The translations under genes were made by a program, and so were the position numbers. This document shows, piece by piece, positions 17,139 through 27,111 of a DNA stretch of 64,000 nucleotides; positions within the stretch are counted from its first letter, which is position 1; each line of letters begins with the position of its first letter. This DNA comes from Roseiterribacter gracilis (GTDB lineage: Bacteria > Pseudomonadota > Alphaproteobacteria > BOG-932 > Roseiterribacteraceae), in the NCBI GenBank assembly GCA_018332375.1, contig BOPV01000001.1, positions 3,658,001-3,722,000 on the forward strand, read 5' to 3'. The notes beneath the pieces are model-generated. The model did no database searches. It had not been told where the DNA came from and saw only the letters and a program-made list of their open reading frames with translations.

Positions 17139-17285
17139 GTGGACAATTTCCTCTACAACGGCAAACGCAATCTGATCGCGCTGCTGACGGTGGCCGTGCT
17201 GGTCGCGGTTGGTGCCAACCACGCCCACAATGTGCACGTGGCCCACACGAAAATTCCGGTCGTCGAAGTGATTGAGCTGACCTGA
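17139..17285 (+). CDS. 48-residue single-span membrane peptide
   Basis: A short gene with a GTG start and an excellent ribosome site (AGGAG, 7-base spacing). The product starts with VDNFLYNGKRN as polar N-terminus, followed by the hydrophobic helix LIALLTVAVLVAVGANHAHN, and ends with VAHTKIPVVEVIELT. This is the layout of a small inner-membrane peptide with a single span and a His-rich junction. No family was recognised. It ends just before a REP-like repeat and the thiamine riboswitch, so it is transcribed separately from thiC. Confidence 0.6.
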   Translation: MDNFLYNGKRNLIALLTVAVLVAVGANHAHNVHVAHTKIPVVEVIELT

Positions 17286-17302
17286 GCCGCGAAGCGGATC
17301 AG

Positions 17303-17382
17303 GTCATCCCCGCGAAGGCGGGGATCCAAGTCCGCAGATCCCTGATGCCGTGGATCCGCCCCAGCTGGGCGGATCCGGCATC
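17303..17382. repeat. REP-like composite repeat with two stem-loops
   Basis: Two adjacent palindromes. The first, 17303-17328, is a stem of ATCCCCGC/GCGGGGAT type. Its 26 bases recur exactly, inverted, at 46292-46317. The second, 17344-17382, pairs GATGCC and GGATCCGCC with GGCGGATCC and GGCATC around a 7-base loop, with a two-base bulge. Such elements are common intergenic repeats in GC-rich alphaproteobacteria. Here it ends the small peptide gene's region and precedes the riboswitch. Confidence 0.75.
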
Positions 17383-17496
17383 CAGGCGCCAGCCGGGGCG
17401 CCCGTGGCAGCCAGCCACTCCAACCCGCCACCCGATTTTCTGCATTTTGACCGCCCGACCGCCGCTTGACCCGGCGGGCCGGCAGGACGAACTTGT

Positions 17497-19465
<1,969 letters not shown>

Positions 19466-19480
19466 GGCGCGTGGCAATCG

Positions 19481-19511
19481 GCATCCCGGGCGCCGCATGC
19501 GTCCGGGATGC
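19481..19511 (+). terminator. Hairpin after thiC
   Basis: A 9-bp stem GCATCCCGG / CCGGGATGC with a 13-base loop, 16 bases after the thiC stop. There is no T-run on the plus strand, so it may stabilise the transcript end or act with Rho rather than being a classical terminator. Confidence 0.4.
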
Positions 19512-19647
19512 GGCGTTGCGCTATGCAAAATTGTTCACGGCTTGTTGAAATGCTCTGCACACGTACGTTTGCGGATCCAGATGCGTTCATCGAGCATTCG
19601 TGCCGAACGAGGACAGGTGTAATTCCGGTGCGGTAGATTTGACGACG

Positions 19648-21783
19648 ATGAGTTTCTCACGCCGCGCAGCGAAACTGCTCGATGGTCCGCCGGAAGCGGC
19701 GCCCGTCTTGGCGGAGATTGTTGCCGCTTTATATCCGCGATCTTTCCGCATCGGCACGTCGTACGTCACCTCGGCGACGTTCGGCGTGATCATGATGAAC
19801 ATGGTCGGCGGGCCGTGGCCGGTCGTGTGGACGGTCGGCGCGATTCTGCTGTGCCTGATGCGGACGGTGGATTGGGCCGCCTATCGTCGCAATCCGAACG
19901 CCAAGTCGCCGCGCGATTGGGCCCGCGGCTTCACCTTGCGCTTTCTTCCGTTCGGTTTCTGGTGGGGATCGTCGGCGGCGGTGTTCGCGATCAGCGACGA
20001 CCCGTTGGCGATGCTGGCTGCGGTGCTGGCCGTCGAAGGCATGAATGCAGGTTCGTCCTGCTCGTACGCCGCGCATCCGCCCGCCGCGTGGGCCTTCGTC
20101 GTGCCCACCAGCATGATGTTCCTGGTCGCAGGCGTTCTCTATGGCGGCGGGTTCGGTTTTACGATCTGCGCCGTCGAAGTTTTGCTCGGCGTGAATTACC
20201 TGATCATCATCCGCGATTTCCGTCGCGCCTATGTTGGCGGCATTCGTTTGCGCCACGAACGCGAAGCATTGGTCGATCGACTTGCCGCTGCCAACGAAGC
20301 TGCTTCGCGTGAGATCCGCGCCAAGACCGAATTTCTCGCAACGTTGAGCCACGAAATCCGCACGCCAATGAATGCGGTGCTGGGCGCGGTGCAGACGATC
20401 GACGAGCCTGGCCTTCCAGGCCGTGCGCGCACATTGCTGGACGTCGCCAAGCGGGGCGGCACGCGCCTCGCAGCGTTGATCGACGACGTGCTCGAATTCG
20501 AACGGCTGGGTGCGGGTCCGTTGCCGCTGACAGCAACGCCGTTCGATCCAGCAGCGTTGGCGCGCGACACGGCGCAATTGATGCGGCCTTCGGCCGAAGC
20601 GCGCGGCCTCACGCTCAACGTGATTTGCAAAGGCGAGCCGTTGCCGCCGCTGCTCGGCGATCCGCGACGGCTGGAACAGATTCTGCTGAACCTCGTCTCA
20701 AACGCCATCCGCCATACCGATACGGGACAGGTCGAAATCGAAGTCCGCTCGACGCCCGACACCGACGGCCAGTTGCTGGAAATCGAAGTGCGCGATAGCG
20801 GTCCGGGGATTCCGGAGGACGTGTTGGCGCGCCTGTTTCAGCCCTTCGCCCAGGGCTCGCGCCACGGCGCCGCGGAGTCAAAGTTGGGCGGGTCAGGGCT
20901 GGGACTCGCGATCGCGCACCGTCTGGCGACGGCGATGGGCGGCAAGCTGTATGTCGATACCGGCCCGCGCGGCAGCGCGTTGCGCCTGGCATTGCGCCTG
21001 CCGGTCGCCTCGTCGCCGCCGCAACAGCGACTTGCCGTCGTCGCGCCATCGGCGCCGCTCGGCCTCAACGTGTTGCTGGTCGAAGATGACGAACTGTCGG
21101 CGATCGTGGTCGTCGCTATGCTGGAGCGGATGGGGTGCCGCGCAACCCATGTCAGTTCGGGCGAAGCCGCGATCAAGCTGATTGCCGACAGCGCGTTCGA
21201 CGTTGTGCTGATGGACATGCAGCTGCCCGGAATCGACGGGTTGGAAGCGGCGCGCCTGATCCGTGCGGTCGCGATGCCGCCGCGCCTGATCGCGATGACC
21301 GCCAACGCGACGTTGGCGCATGTCGAAACGTATCGTCGCGAACAGTTCGATGGATTCGTCGCCAAGCCGTTGCGCGAAGACGGGCTGCGCCGCGCGCTGA
21401 TGGGCGGTGCCGAGGCGTTTGGCACCGGTGCTGCGCAGGTGCAGCCGACCTTGCTCGACGCGTCGCTGTGGCGGCGCCTGACGCGCGATTTCGAGCCTGA
21501 GGGTGCGGACAAATTCCGACTGCAGGCCTGCGACGTGATTACGACCTATCTCGCCGATCTGGCCGCGGCGGGCGCGCGTGGCGACCGCAATGGCACGGCA
21601 CGCGCCGCGCACGCGCTGGCGGGTGCGGCCGGGTCGTCGGGCTTGTTGGCGCTGGCGGGTGCAGCCGGCGCGCTGGAACGCGACGTGGCCGAAACCGACC
21701 CGGCGCCGTCCTCGCTCGGTGAAATCGCGATGTTGGGTGCGCGTTCGCTCGAAGCGCTCGGCGCGTTGCGGATCGCCGTTTAA
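19648..21783 (+). CDS. Membrane-bound hybrid histidine kinase with receiver and HPt domains
   Basis: A 711-residue phosphorelay protein from the ATG at 19648; a GTG 48 bases upstream is possible but poorly supported. Residues about 35-190 contain five to six hydrophobic segments, forming a membrane sensor. A short coiled coil follows, then HisKA with His235 in ATLSHEIRTPMNAVLG, and an ATPase domain with NLVSNAIRHTDTG, RDSGPGIPED and GSGLGLAIAHRLA. The receiver has Asp523 in VVLMDMQLPGIDG, and the C-terminal HPt has His655 in ARAAHALAGAAGSSG. All relay steps up to the HPt are in one protein, so a separate response regulator must receive the phosphate. None is directly adjacent on the same strand. 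The gene is followed by a strong hairpin. Confidence 0.92.
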   Translation: MSFSRRAAKLLDGPPEAAPVLAEIVAALYPRSFRIGTSYVTSATFGVIMMNMVGGPWPVVWTVGAILLCLMRTVDWAAYRRNPNAKSPRDWARGFTLRFLPFGFWWGSSAAVFAISDDPLAMLAAVLAVEGMNAGSSCSYAAHPPAAWAFVVPTSMMFLVAGVLYGGGFGFTICAVEVLLGVNYLIIIRDFRRAYVGGIRLRHEREALVDRLAAANEAASREIRAKTEFLATLSHEIRTPMNAVLGAVQTIDEPGLPGRARTLLDVAKRGGTRLAALIDDVLEFERLGAGPLPLTATPFDPAALARDTAQLMRPSAEARGLTLNVICKGEPLPPLLGDPRRLEQILLNLVSNAIRHTDTGQVEIEVRSTPDTDGQLLEIEVRDSGPGIPEDVLARLFQPFAQGSRHGAAESKLGGSGLGLAIAHRLATAMGGKLYVDTGPRGSALRLALRLPVASSPPQQRLAVVAPSAPLGLNVLLVEDDELSAIVVVAMLERMGCRATHVSSGEAAIKLIADSAFDVVLMDMQLPGIDGLEAARLIRAVAMPPRLIAMTANATLAHVETYRREQFDGFVAKPLREDGLRRALMGGAEAFGTGAAQVQPTLLDASLWRRLTRDFEPEGADKFRLQACDVITTYLADLAAAGARGDRNGTARAAHALAGAAGSSGLLALAGAAGALERDVAETDPAPSSLGEIAMLGARSLEALGALRIAV

Positions 21784-21807
21784 TCGGCGCGCGTGGCGCG
21801 CCGATTA
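21781..21807 (+). terminator. Hairpin overlapping the stop of the hybrid kinase
   Basis: A 12-bp perfect stem TAATCGGCGCGC / GCGCGCCGATTA with a very short loop. Its first three bases are the stop codon TAA. It lies between convergent genes and could serve both, although the plus-strand tail ACTTGTTT is only moderately T-rich. Confidence 0.6.
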
Positions 21808-21818
21808 CTTGTTTAGAA

Positions 21819-21833
21819 AGCCGCTTCGCGGCT
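21819..21833 (-). terminator. Hairpin at the end of the minus-strand signalling operon
   Basis: A 6-bp stem AGCCGC / GCGGCT with a TTC loop, overlapping the stop codon of the gene to the right. On the minus strand it is followed by TTTCT. It is a short but plausible terminator. Confidence 0.45.
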
Positions 21834-22308
21834 AGGCGTGGTCGGCGTGCAGCTCGGCCTGCAGGGTCGCGGTCAGCAATTCGCGCGCATGGGCCTGGTC
21901 GCCGCGTAGCTTGCCGTTGACGATGTCGCGCAGCGCGCGGGCATGTGCCTTCAACGCGCGCGCCAGGCGCGGGCTGTTGCTGTGGTCTTCCAGCCAGGCC
22001 AGCAGGCTTCCGGTCACGACTTCGATCAGCGGGTAATTGTGCAGCAGGCTGGCTTCGCGCAGCTCGCGCGTCCAACGGCGCGCCGTCATGCGCGACGCCG
22101 CGCCTTCTTCGCTCGTCGCGTCGGCCGCGATGTCATGTTCCAGCGTCAACAGACGGTCGGCGATGGTCAGCGCTTCGTTTTCGAAGTCGTCGCGCAGCAA
22201 TCCAACGCGCGCTTCGCCGGCCGCGACAAGCTCGCGTTCGCTACGGCCTTTGCCGGAAAAGACCAGCGCGCGCAAACGCGCCAACGGCGACAAAAGTCCG
22301 TTGCTCAT
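21832..22308 (-). CDS. Small helical protein coupled to a receiver protein
   Basis: A 158-residue protein that looks entirely helical. The family was not recognised. The segment LREASLLHNYPLIEVVTGSL contains a His in a helix and could be compared with HPt domains, but no standard HPt signature is present, so that is speculation. Its ATG directly abuts the stop of the receiver gene upstream, so the two are made together. It is the last gene of a three-gene minus-strand operon. The tight coupling to a receiver suggests a role as its partner or effector. Confidence 0.65.
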   Translation of the reverse strand: MSNGLLSPLARLRALVFSGKGRSERELVAAGEARVGLLRDDFENEALTIADRLLTLEHDIAADATSEEGAASRMTARRWTRELREASLLHNYPLIEVVTGSLLAWLEDHSNSPRLARALKAHARALRDIVNGKLRGDQAHARELLTATLQAELHADHA

Positions 22309-22899
22309 TTAGTGGCTCCCAGCGCCGAGCGCGGCGGTTTGAATCGGGGCGGCTGGAATCACGCCGGCCTGGGTGCGTCTGCGATCGGGCGCGTTGATCG
22401 GCAAGGCACGCCGACGGCGGCACGGGCCGATATATTTGCCGATGCGCACGAAGGCTTTGGGATCTTCGACGATGCGCGCGACCGAACGGAACAGGCTGCC
22501 GACCGAAAACGGTTTGATGAGAAACTCGTTCATGCCCGCGTCGCGCGCGGCGACGACTTGTTGCGGGGTCACGCGCGACGAAGCGACGATGACCGGCAAG
22601 GTCGCCATCTTGTCATCCGACCAGCGCCGCAGCTCTTTCAGAAACAGAAGACCGCTCGGCTTGTCGTGCTCGTCGACGACGTCCATGACGATCATGTCGA
22701 CCGTCGAGTCCGCCATCACATGCTTGGCTTCGGCGACTTCGCGCGTCGTGTAGATCGAACCGAATCCAATGCCGCCAAGCGCTTCCTTGTAGAGCTTCAG
22801 CATCGACACGCTGGAGTCGCACACCAAGATCGATAGCGGGGCGAAGTCGAACTTCTTCTCGGCCGGGGACTTCTTGTCTTCGAGGCGCGCCAAGGACAT
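22309..22899 (-). CDS. Receiver-domain protein with basic C-terminal tail
   Basis: A 196-residue protein. After a charged N-terminus, the receiver runs from about 22 to 155, with ILVCDSSVSMLKLYKEAL, the phospho-acceptor Asp in MIVMDVVDEHD, a Ser in VIVASSRVTPQQ and Lys in NEFLIKPFSVGSLFR. The acidic pair at the start is DSS rather than the usual DD, a mild divergence. The tail (about 160-196) is rich in Arg, Pro and Ala and has no recognised output domain. The gene lies 18 bases downstream of an unknown 367-residue protein and directly before a small helical protein, in one operon. Its cognate kinase is unknown. Confidence 0.85.
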   Translation of the reverse strand: MSLARLEDKKSPAEKKFDFAPLSILVCDSSVSMLKLYKEALGGIGFGSIYTTREVAEAKHVMADSTVDMIVMDVVDEHDKPSGLLFLKELRRWSDDKMATLPVIVASSRVTPQQVVAARDAGMNEFLIKPFSVGSLFRSVARIVEDPKAFVRIGKYIGPCRRRRALPINAPDRRRTQAGVIPAAPIQTAALGAGSH

Positions 22900-22917
22900 C
22901 GGGTCGACTTTCTTAGC

Positions 22918-24021
22918 TCAACGCATCCGGTCGGCAGCCAATTCGCCGAGCGTGCCAAGCAGCTCGATCAGGGAATCCTGCGGCAGACGGCGAGCGGGGA
23001 AACGATCCGTGGCGTGGCGCCAGACCATGACCAGATGCTGCATCTTGGCCATGCCGAAGCCCAGCGCCTGGAAATGTGCGTCCGCGCCGGCGAGGAACGC
23101 CAGGAATGCAGCCGGACCTTTTTGCGCACGGAACAAGTCGTCGAATGCGCTCTGATAGCGCGCCAGTCGCTGGTCGAGATCGGCAAGCAGACGCACGCAG
23201 CGCTGGTGCAGGTCGGTCAGGTCCTTGTCGAGTTCTTTGCGGAAGTTGCGATCCTGCACGCCGCTGAGATCGGCGGTGCGCACCCATTCCAGGAACTGCC
23301 GCGCTTGTTCGCCTTCGCGCGCATGCTCCCAGGTGAAAAAGATGACGCCCTTCCAGGCATAGAAGATCTTCAAGCAGTCCTTGCGCGGCAGGCGGAACGC
23401 ATCGGCGAGATCTTCGAGCGCCGGAATGTCGCTCAGGTCCCACAATTTCTGCAGCAGCTTGTCGACGGCGCCGCGCGCGCGTTTCGCTTCATCCGCGAAC
23501 AACGCGTCGACGATGGCTTGGAACTGGGCGCGGATGAAGCCGACAATCTCGGCCCATTCCTCTTCGCTCAAACGAAAATAGCGTGGATCGACGTCGATCT
23601 GCGCGCGCTCAAGCCGGTCGCGCAGCAGAAATGGCGCCAAGGTCGGCAGCGAGTCGATCACTTCCAACACACGCGTGTCGTGGTCGAACGCTTCGCGCTG
23701 TTTGGGCTGGTTGAGATCGATGAGGTTGGCGATCGCCGAGCGGAACTGCTTGTCGCCGAAGAAGATCGTTTGACCGCCCGCCAGCGGCACTTTGGGATCG
23801 AACGGCAGAAAGACTTTGGTGCCGATGCGGGTCGGATCGCGACCGCGGCGTTCGTCTTCGCGCACGTCCTTGATCAGCACCGCGTGATTTAGCGGGTTGG
23901 TGCGAAACAGCGACGGACCGGCATGGCCGTTCAGCTCGCGCAGCTCGGCTGTAACGGCAGCGCAGTTCAGAACGCGCGCCGAACCGTGGCTCAGCGTTTG
24001 GGCCAGACGGTTGTTGGTCAC
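22918..24021 (-). CDS. Conserved protein of unknown function, paralogue A
   Basis: A 367-residue soluble, mostly helical protein without signal peptide or membrane segments. I do not recognise a family. It has a clear paralogue at 47949-49058. Shared landmarks are GSARVLNCAA, LFRTNPLNHAVLIKD, LAPFLLRDR, EEWAEIVGFIRAQ, FYAWKGVIFFTWEHAR and YQSAFDDLFRAQ. It is the first gene of an operon with a receiver protein and a small helical protein, which suggests a signalling or regulatory role. An N-terminal arm (to about 75) carries the NCAA motif; the rest is a helical bundle. Confidence 0.8.
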   Translation of the reverse strand: MTNNRLAQTLSHGSARVLNCAAVTAELRELNGHAGPSLFRTNPLNHAVLIKDVREDERRGRDPTRIGTKVFLPFDPKVPLAGGQTIFFGDKQFRSAIANLIDLNQPKQREAFDHDTRVLEVIDSLPTLAPFLLRDRLERAQIDVDPRYFRLSEEEWAEIVGFIRAQFQAIVDALFADEAKRARGAVDKLLQKLWDLSDIPALEDLADAFRLPRKDCLKIFYAWKGVIFFTWEHAREGEQARQFLEWVRTADLSGVQDRNFRKELDKDLTDLHQRCVRLLADLDQRLARYQSAFDDLFRAQKGPAAFLAFLAGADAHFQALGFGMAKMQHLVMVWRHATDRFPARRLPQDSLIELLGTLGELAADRMR

Positions 24022-24059
24022 GGGATTGGTCGCCCAAATCCGCGCGAGAAGGCGTTGCG

Positions 24060-24077
24060 TTTCGGCATACGCCGAAA
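24060..24077. other. Short hairpin in the leader of paralogue A
   Basis: TTTCGGC / GCCGAAA, a 7-bp stem with a 4-base loop, 39 bases before the start of paralogue A and in the space after the PAS gene. The nearby AT-rich stretch at 24085-24110 may hold the minus-strand promoter. The hairpin could also end the PAS-gene transcript. Confidence 0.3.
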
Positions 24078-24148
24078 GTCGCCTGTAGATCTAAACGGAC
24101 TATTATTGCGTATGAACATGCGATGAAGGCTGTGATTTGGAAGAAGCA

Positions 24149-24646
24149 TCAGCCCTCGGACGGGCCCGCGTCGAGGGGCTCGTCCAGCATCTCAACCGTC
24201 CAGCCGAGAACGGCGAGAACGCGCGGAAACGCGTGATCGAGCGGCAGTAGCACACCCTGCCAGGACAGCGCCTCGCCAGCATCGACGCGTTGGGCGACGC
24301 CCGCGGCGGCAACGGGCCTGTGTGTCGCGGTGGCTTCTTCCAGCAGGACGGTGAGCGGCGTCGACATGTCCGGTAGCGCGTCGACGACCGTGGCGCCCGC
24401 CAATCTGCGACCCAGTTGCCGGTCGACCTCCGACCCAACGACGCGCACGCACCAGCCCGTTGTCTCGCGCGCGAACAGCATCGCCTGCGCCAGCAGGCGC
24501 GGGATTTCGAGCAGTGGTTCGACGTCGGCGCGGCGCACCGTTCCATGTTCTGCCAACTTGGTGCGCCACCATTGCAGGCCGGAAAGCGGCGCGTGCAACG
24601 TCAACGCAGCAAGGGGAATCGCATGGAATTCCTCAGTGGACTCCAT
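24149..24646 (-). CDS. Single PAS-domain protein (PAS_5 type)
   Basis: A 165-residue protein with no output domain. The pattern WWRTKLAEHGTVRRADVEP, followed by IPRLL and then VRVVGSEVDRQLGRRLAG, corresponds to the PAS_5-type sequences that are widespread in alphaproteobacteria as free-standing PAS proteins. These have a conserved Arg/Val-Gly-Ser/Thr-Glu stretch in the core. Ligand and role are unknown; stand-alone members are usually thought to be regulatory. The gene is alone on its strand between mscL and paralogue A. The family call comes from the motif pattern only. Confidence 0.7.
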   Translation of the reverse strand: MESTEEFHAIPLAALTLHAPLSGLQWWRTKLAEHGTVRRADVEPLLEIPRLLAQAMLFARETTGWCVRVVGSEVDRQLGRRLAGATVVDALPDMSTPLTVLLEEATATHRPVAAAGVAQRVDAGEALSWQGVLLPLDHAFPRVLAVLGWTVEMLDEPLDAGPSEG

Positions 24647-24822
24647 GCAGCCGTCCTACGGCATGTTTTTGCAGGAGGCTTGCTGCTGCCGCTCGTCTTC
24701 ATGCCGCGTTCACGGCTCCGCAGTTTCTGCGGCTAGCACTGGCGTCGAGGTTCGCGCAGCGCGCGAATTCACCGCCGGCGCCCCTGGCGGATGCGCGAAC
24801 TCACGGTGCGCCGCGCGCCGCC

Positions 24823-25230
24823 TTAGGGCCTGGCGCGAATCGCGTCGCGGATTTCCGCCAATAGGACTTCTTCTTTGGTCGGCGGCGTGTCCGCCGGCTT
24901 GGCGCGGTGCAGGCGGTTCACCTGCTTGACCAGCAGGAACACCGCGAACGCGACGATGAGGAAGCGTATGACCGCGTTGATGAAGAGGCCATAGTTCAAC
25001 GTGACCGCGCCGGCTGCTTTGGCGGCATCGGGCGTCGCCAGGACCGGGCCCTTCAAGGTCACGAAGAAGTTCGAGAAATCGAGACCGCCGATCGCCAGGC
25101 CCAACGGCGGCATCAGGATGTCGTTCACGAGCGAGGTGACGATATTCGTGAACGCAGCGCCGATGATGATGCCGACGGCGAGATCGATCACGTTGCCTTT
25201 GACGGCGAACTCGCGAAATTCCTTCCACAT
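24823..25230 (-). CDS. mscL: Large-conductance mechanosensitive channel MscL
   Basis: A 135-residue homopentameric osmotic safety valve. The N-terminal helix and first membrane helix are [20 protein letters not shown] and [20 protein letters not shown], with the pore Gly/Ala face typical of the family. A periplasmic loop follows, then TM2 at about [13 protein letters not shown], and a charged C-terminal helix ending [13 protein letters not shown]. The length is normal. It is a single gene, with no recognisable terminator and about 90 bases to the glycosyltransferase gene upstream. Confidence 0.97.
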   Translation of the reverse strand: MWKEFREFAVKGNVIDLAVGIIIGAAFTNIVTSLVNDILMPPLGLAIGGLDFSNFFVTLKGPVLATPDAAKAAGAVTLNYGLFINAVIRFLIVAFAVFLLVKQVNRLHRAKPADTPPTKEEVLLAEIRDAIRARP

Positions 25231-25319
25231 CGCTCGGATCTCCTTAACGACGTTGGCCGCGTTCTGGAACGCAGCCGGATCGACGGAAGATCCCGCACGA
25301 AGCGCGGACTTAGGAGTCC

Positions 25320-27026
25320 TTACTTATGCCACTTGCCGGCGACCAGCTCGTCGGTGAACTGCGACCACTGCGCTTTCAAGGCGTCGCGATGGTAACGCTC
25401 TGAGAAGCGCTGGCCGCGTTGGCCAAGTTCAATCCGTTCACCGTCCGACATCAGCACTAAACGCTCAAGTTTCTGCGCCAAGTCTTCGACGTCATAAGGA
25501 TCAAAGTAGATCGGTACCGTCTCGTAAATCGAGCGGTGCACAGGGATATCCGACGCGAGTACTGGGCGACCGTGGTACATGCCCTCTACGCCCGAATAAT
25601 CATAGCCTTCGACCACCGACGGCGCGACGACTCCGATCGAGTCGCGATATAGGCGATGCAGTTCGCGCGTCTCGCATTTCTCGAGATGAATAATGTGGCC
25701 GCGCGCGATGAGTGGAATCATCGTCTGTACAGCTTCGGTCACTTTCCAACCGAGATTCGCAACGACAACCAGGCGGGTTTCGTCCTGTGGCAGGCGGGCT
25801 TTGACGATGCGCCAAGCTTGCGCCAGCCGGCCGTAATTCTTGCGCGGCTCGAGGGTCGAAACGGCAATGAGATAGCGGCCGATCGACGGTACGACGTCAC
25901 GCTTAGCTGCTTTCTTGGTGACGCGCTTTTTCTTCTTGGCGTCGCGATCGTCGGCCTCGTCGTCCTCGTTGCGATCCAATTCATCGAGCACGTCGCGCTC
26001 GACTTTCTTCTTTTTCGTTTCGGTTTCGCGGATCAGCAGCTGATCGATTTTGCTACCGATCCGTTCTTCGACTTTGTTCGCCTTGCGCTTTTCATCACCG
26101 TCGTCGTCATCTTCGTCTTTGAAATCCGGTTCGTAGCGGCCGGCACGGAACGAGATGCGCGAACGGACGATTTCCTCGACCGTCAACGACGACGGTTCGG
26201 TGGACCGGCCGGTATGTACGAAACACGGAATGGTGAGGCTGCGCTGCTCCAGCTGCGGGTAAAGGCGGATCAGCTCTGCGCGCACCGGATTGGAATCGCA
26301 GACGAACACAGTGCGGCCGTCTTCTGCGTTGTATTTGCTGGTTTTGTAGTGCGCGTCGACCGGGACCTGATCCTGGAAGAAATGCGGATGGGTGAGCGGA
26401 ATCGAATCGTAGTAGCGGAGCACCGGCATGGTCGAGCGCGGCAGGCGCCAGGAATAATTGGCGAAGGTGAAGTAGAAGTCGAACCCGCGCGTGTCGATCG
26501 CCTGGTGAAACCCGGTATTCATCGCCAGCACGTGCGCGACCGCGCGCGAAGTGTTGGAAAAGACGTACGGGCGGTTGACCAGTTTGGTGCGGCGATCGGC
26601 GTCGAGCGAGGTTGAGAAAACTTCCGACCATACGAAATCGGCGAACAGATCGCTGTCGAACGGCATCAGCTTCATGCCGAAGCCTTGGTAGGTGCGTCGC
26701 AGCCGATTGAAGATCCGGATGTACCGGATAAATCCTGGCTCGATCCCTTCCTGCTCAAGCAGGTCTTTCACTTTGCCCTTGCGCGGCGCGGTGGTGCGGA
26801 ACACGAACTGCGACTGCAGATAGACACGCTCATCGACCGGACGTTTTGGCGCGATAACGTCGGCGCGCAGCATCTTCGACTGGGGCCAGTTGAGATAGCC
26901 CGTCATGTCGACACTGTTGATGTCGGTAAACAGGTCGAAGATCAGCCGGCATTCATGCGGGATTCCGCCGTGCCCGTGCGCTACGGGCCACAGATCCATC
27001 AGGAGCTTTTTCTTCTGCTCGTTCAT
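25320..27026 (-). CDS. GT4-type glycosyltransferase with a long charged insertion
   Basis: A 568-residue cytoplasmic glycosyltransferase. The N-terminal acceptor domain spans about 1-300. The donor-nucleotide-binding domain spans about 384-560, with [38 protein letters not shown] and the EX7E motif formed by E473 and E481 in [18 protein letters not shown]. Between the two lies an insertion of about 77 residues (301-377; DNA 25896-26126) made of alternating acidic and lysine-rich stretches. This low-complexity block sits exactly at the domain linker and is not part of the usual fold. It may be a flexible docking or regulatory arm. The enzyme probably glycosylates a surface polymer or the S-layer encoded nearby; this is inference from context. 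Confidence 0.85.
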   Translation of the reverse strand: MNEQKKKLLMDLWPVAHGHGGIPHECRLIFDLFTDINSVDMTGYLNWPQSKMLRADVIAPKRPVDERVYLQSQFVFRTTAPRKGKVKDLLEQEGIEPGFIRYIRIFNRLRRTYQGFGMKLMPFDSDLFADFVWSEVFSTSLDADRRTKLVNRPYVFSNTSRAVAHVLAMNTGFHQAIDTRGFDFYFTFANYSWRLPRSTMPVLRYYDSIPLTHPHFFQDQVPVDAHYKTSKYNAEDGRTVFVCDSNPVRAELIRLYPQLEQRSLTIPCFVHTGRSTEPSSLTVEEIVRSRISFRAGRYEPDFKDEDDDDGDEKRKANKVEERIGSKIDQLLIRETETKKKKVERDVLDELDRNEDDEADDRDAKKKKRVTKKAAKRDVVPSIGRYLIAVSTLEPRKNYGRLAQAWRIVKARLPQDETRLVVVANLGWKVTEAVQTMIPLIARGHIIHLEKCETRELHRLYRDSIGVVAPSVVEGYDYSGVEGMYHGRPVLASDIPVHRSIYETVPIYFDPYDVEDLAQKLERLVLMSDGERIELGQRGQRFSERYHRDALKAQWSQFTDELVAGKWHK

Positions 27027-27059
27027 CGTCGTCTTCGAATCGCTGGGCGCTGGTACGAA

Positions 27060-27087
27060 ACGCCCCGAGCCATGGGGCCCGGGGCGT
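27060..27087 (-). terminator. Terminator before the glycosyltransferase gene
   Basis: Stem ACGCCCCG / CGGGGCGT with a 12-base loop, followed on the minus strand by TTTCGT. It lies 25 bases after the stop of the 571-residue protein gene and 34 bases before the glycosyltransferase start, so it should separate their transcripts at least partly. Confidence 0.7.
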
Positions 27088-27111
27088 GTGCTTCGCTTCT
27101 AAAGCTAGTGC

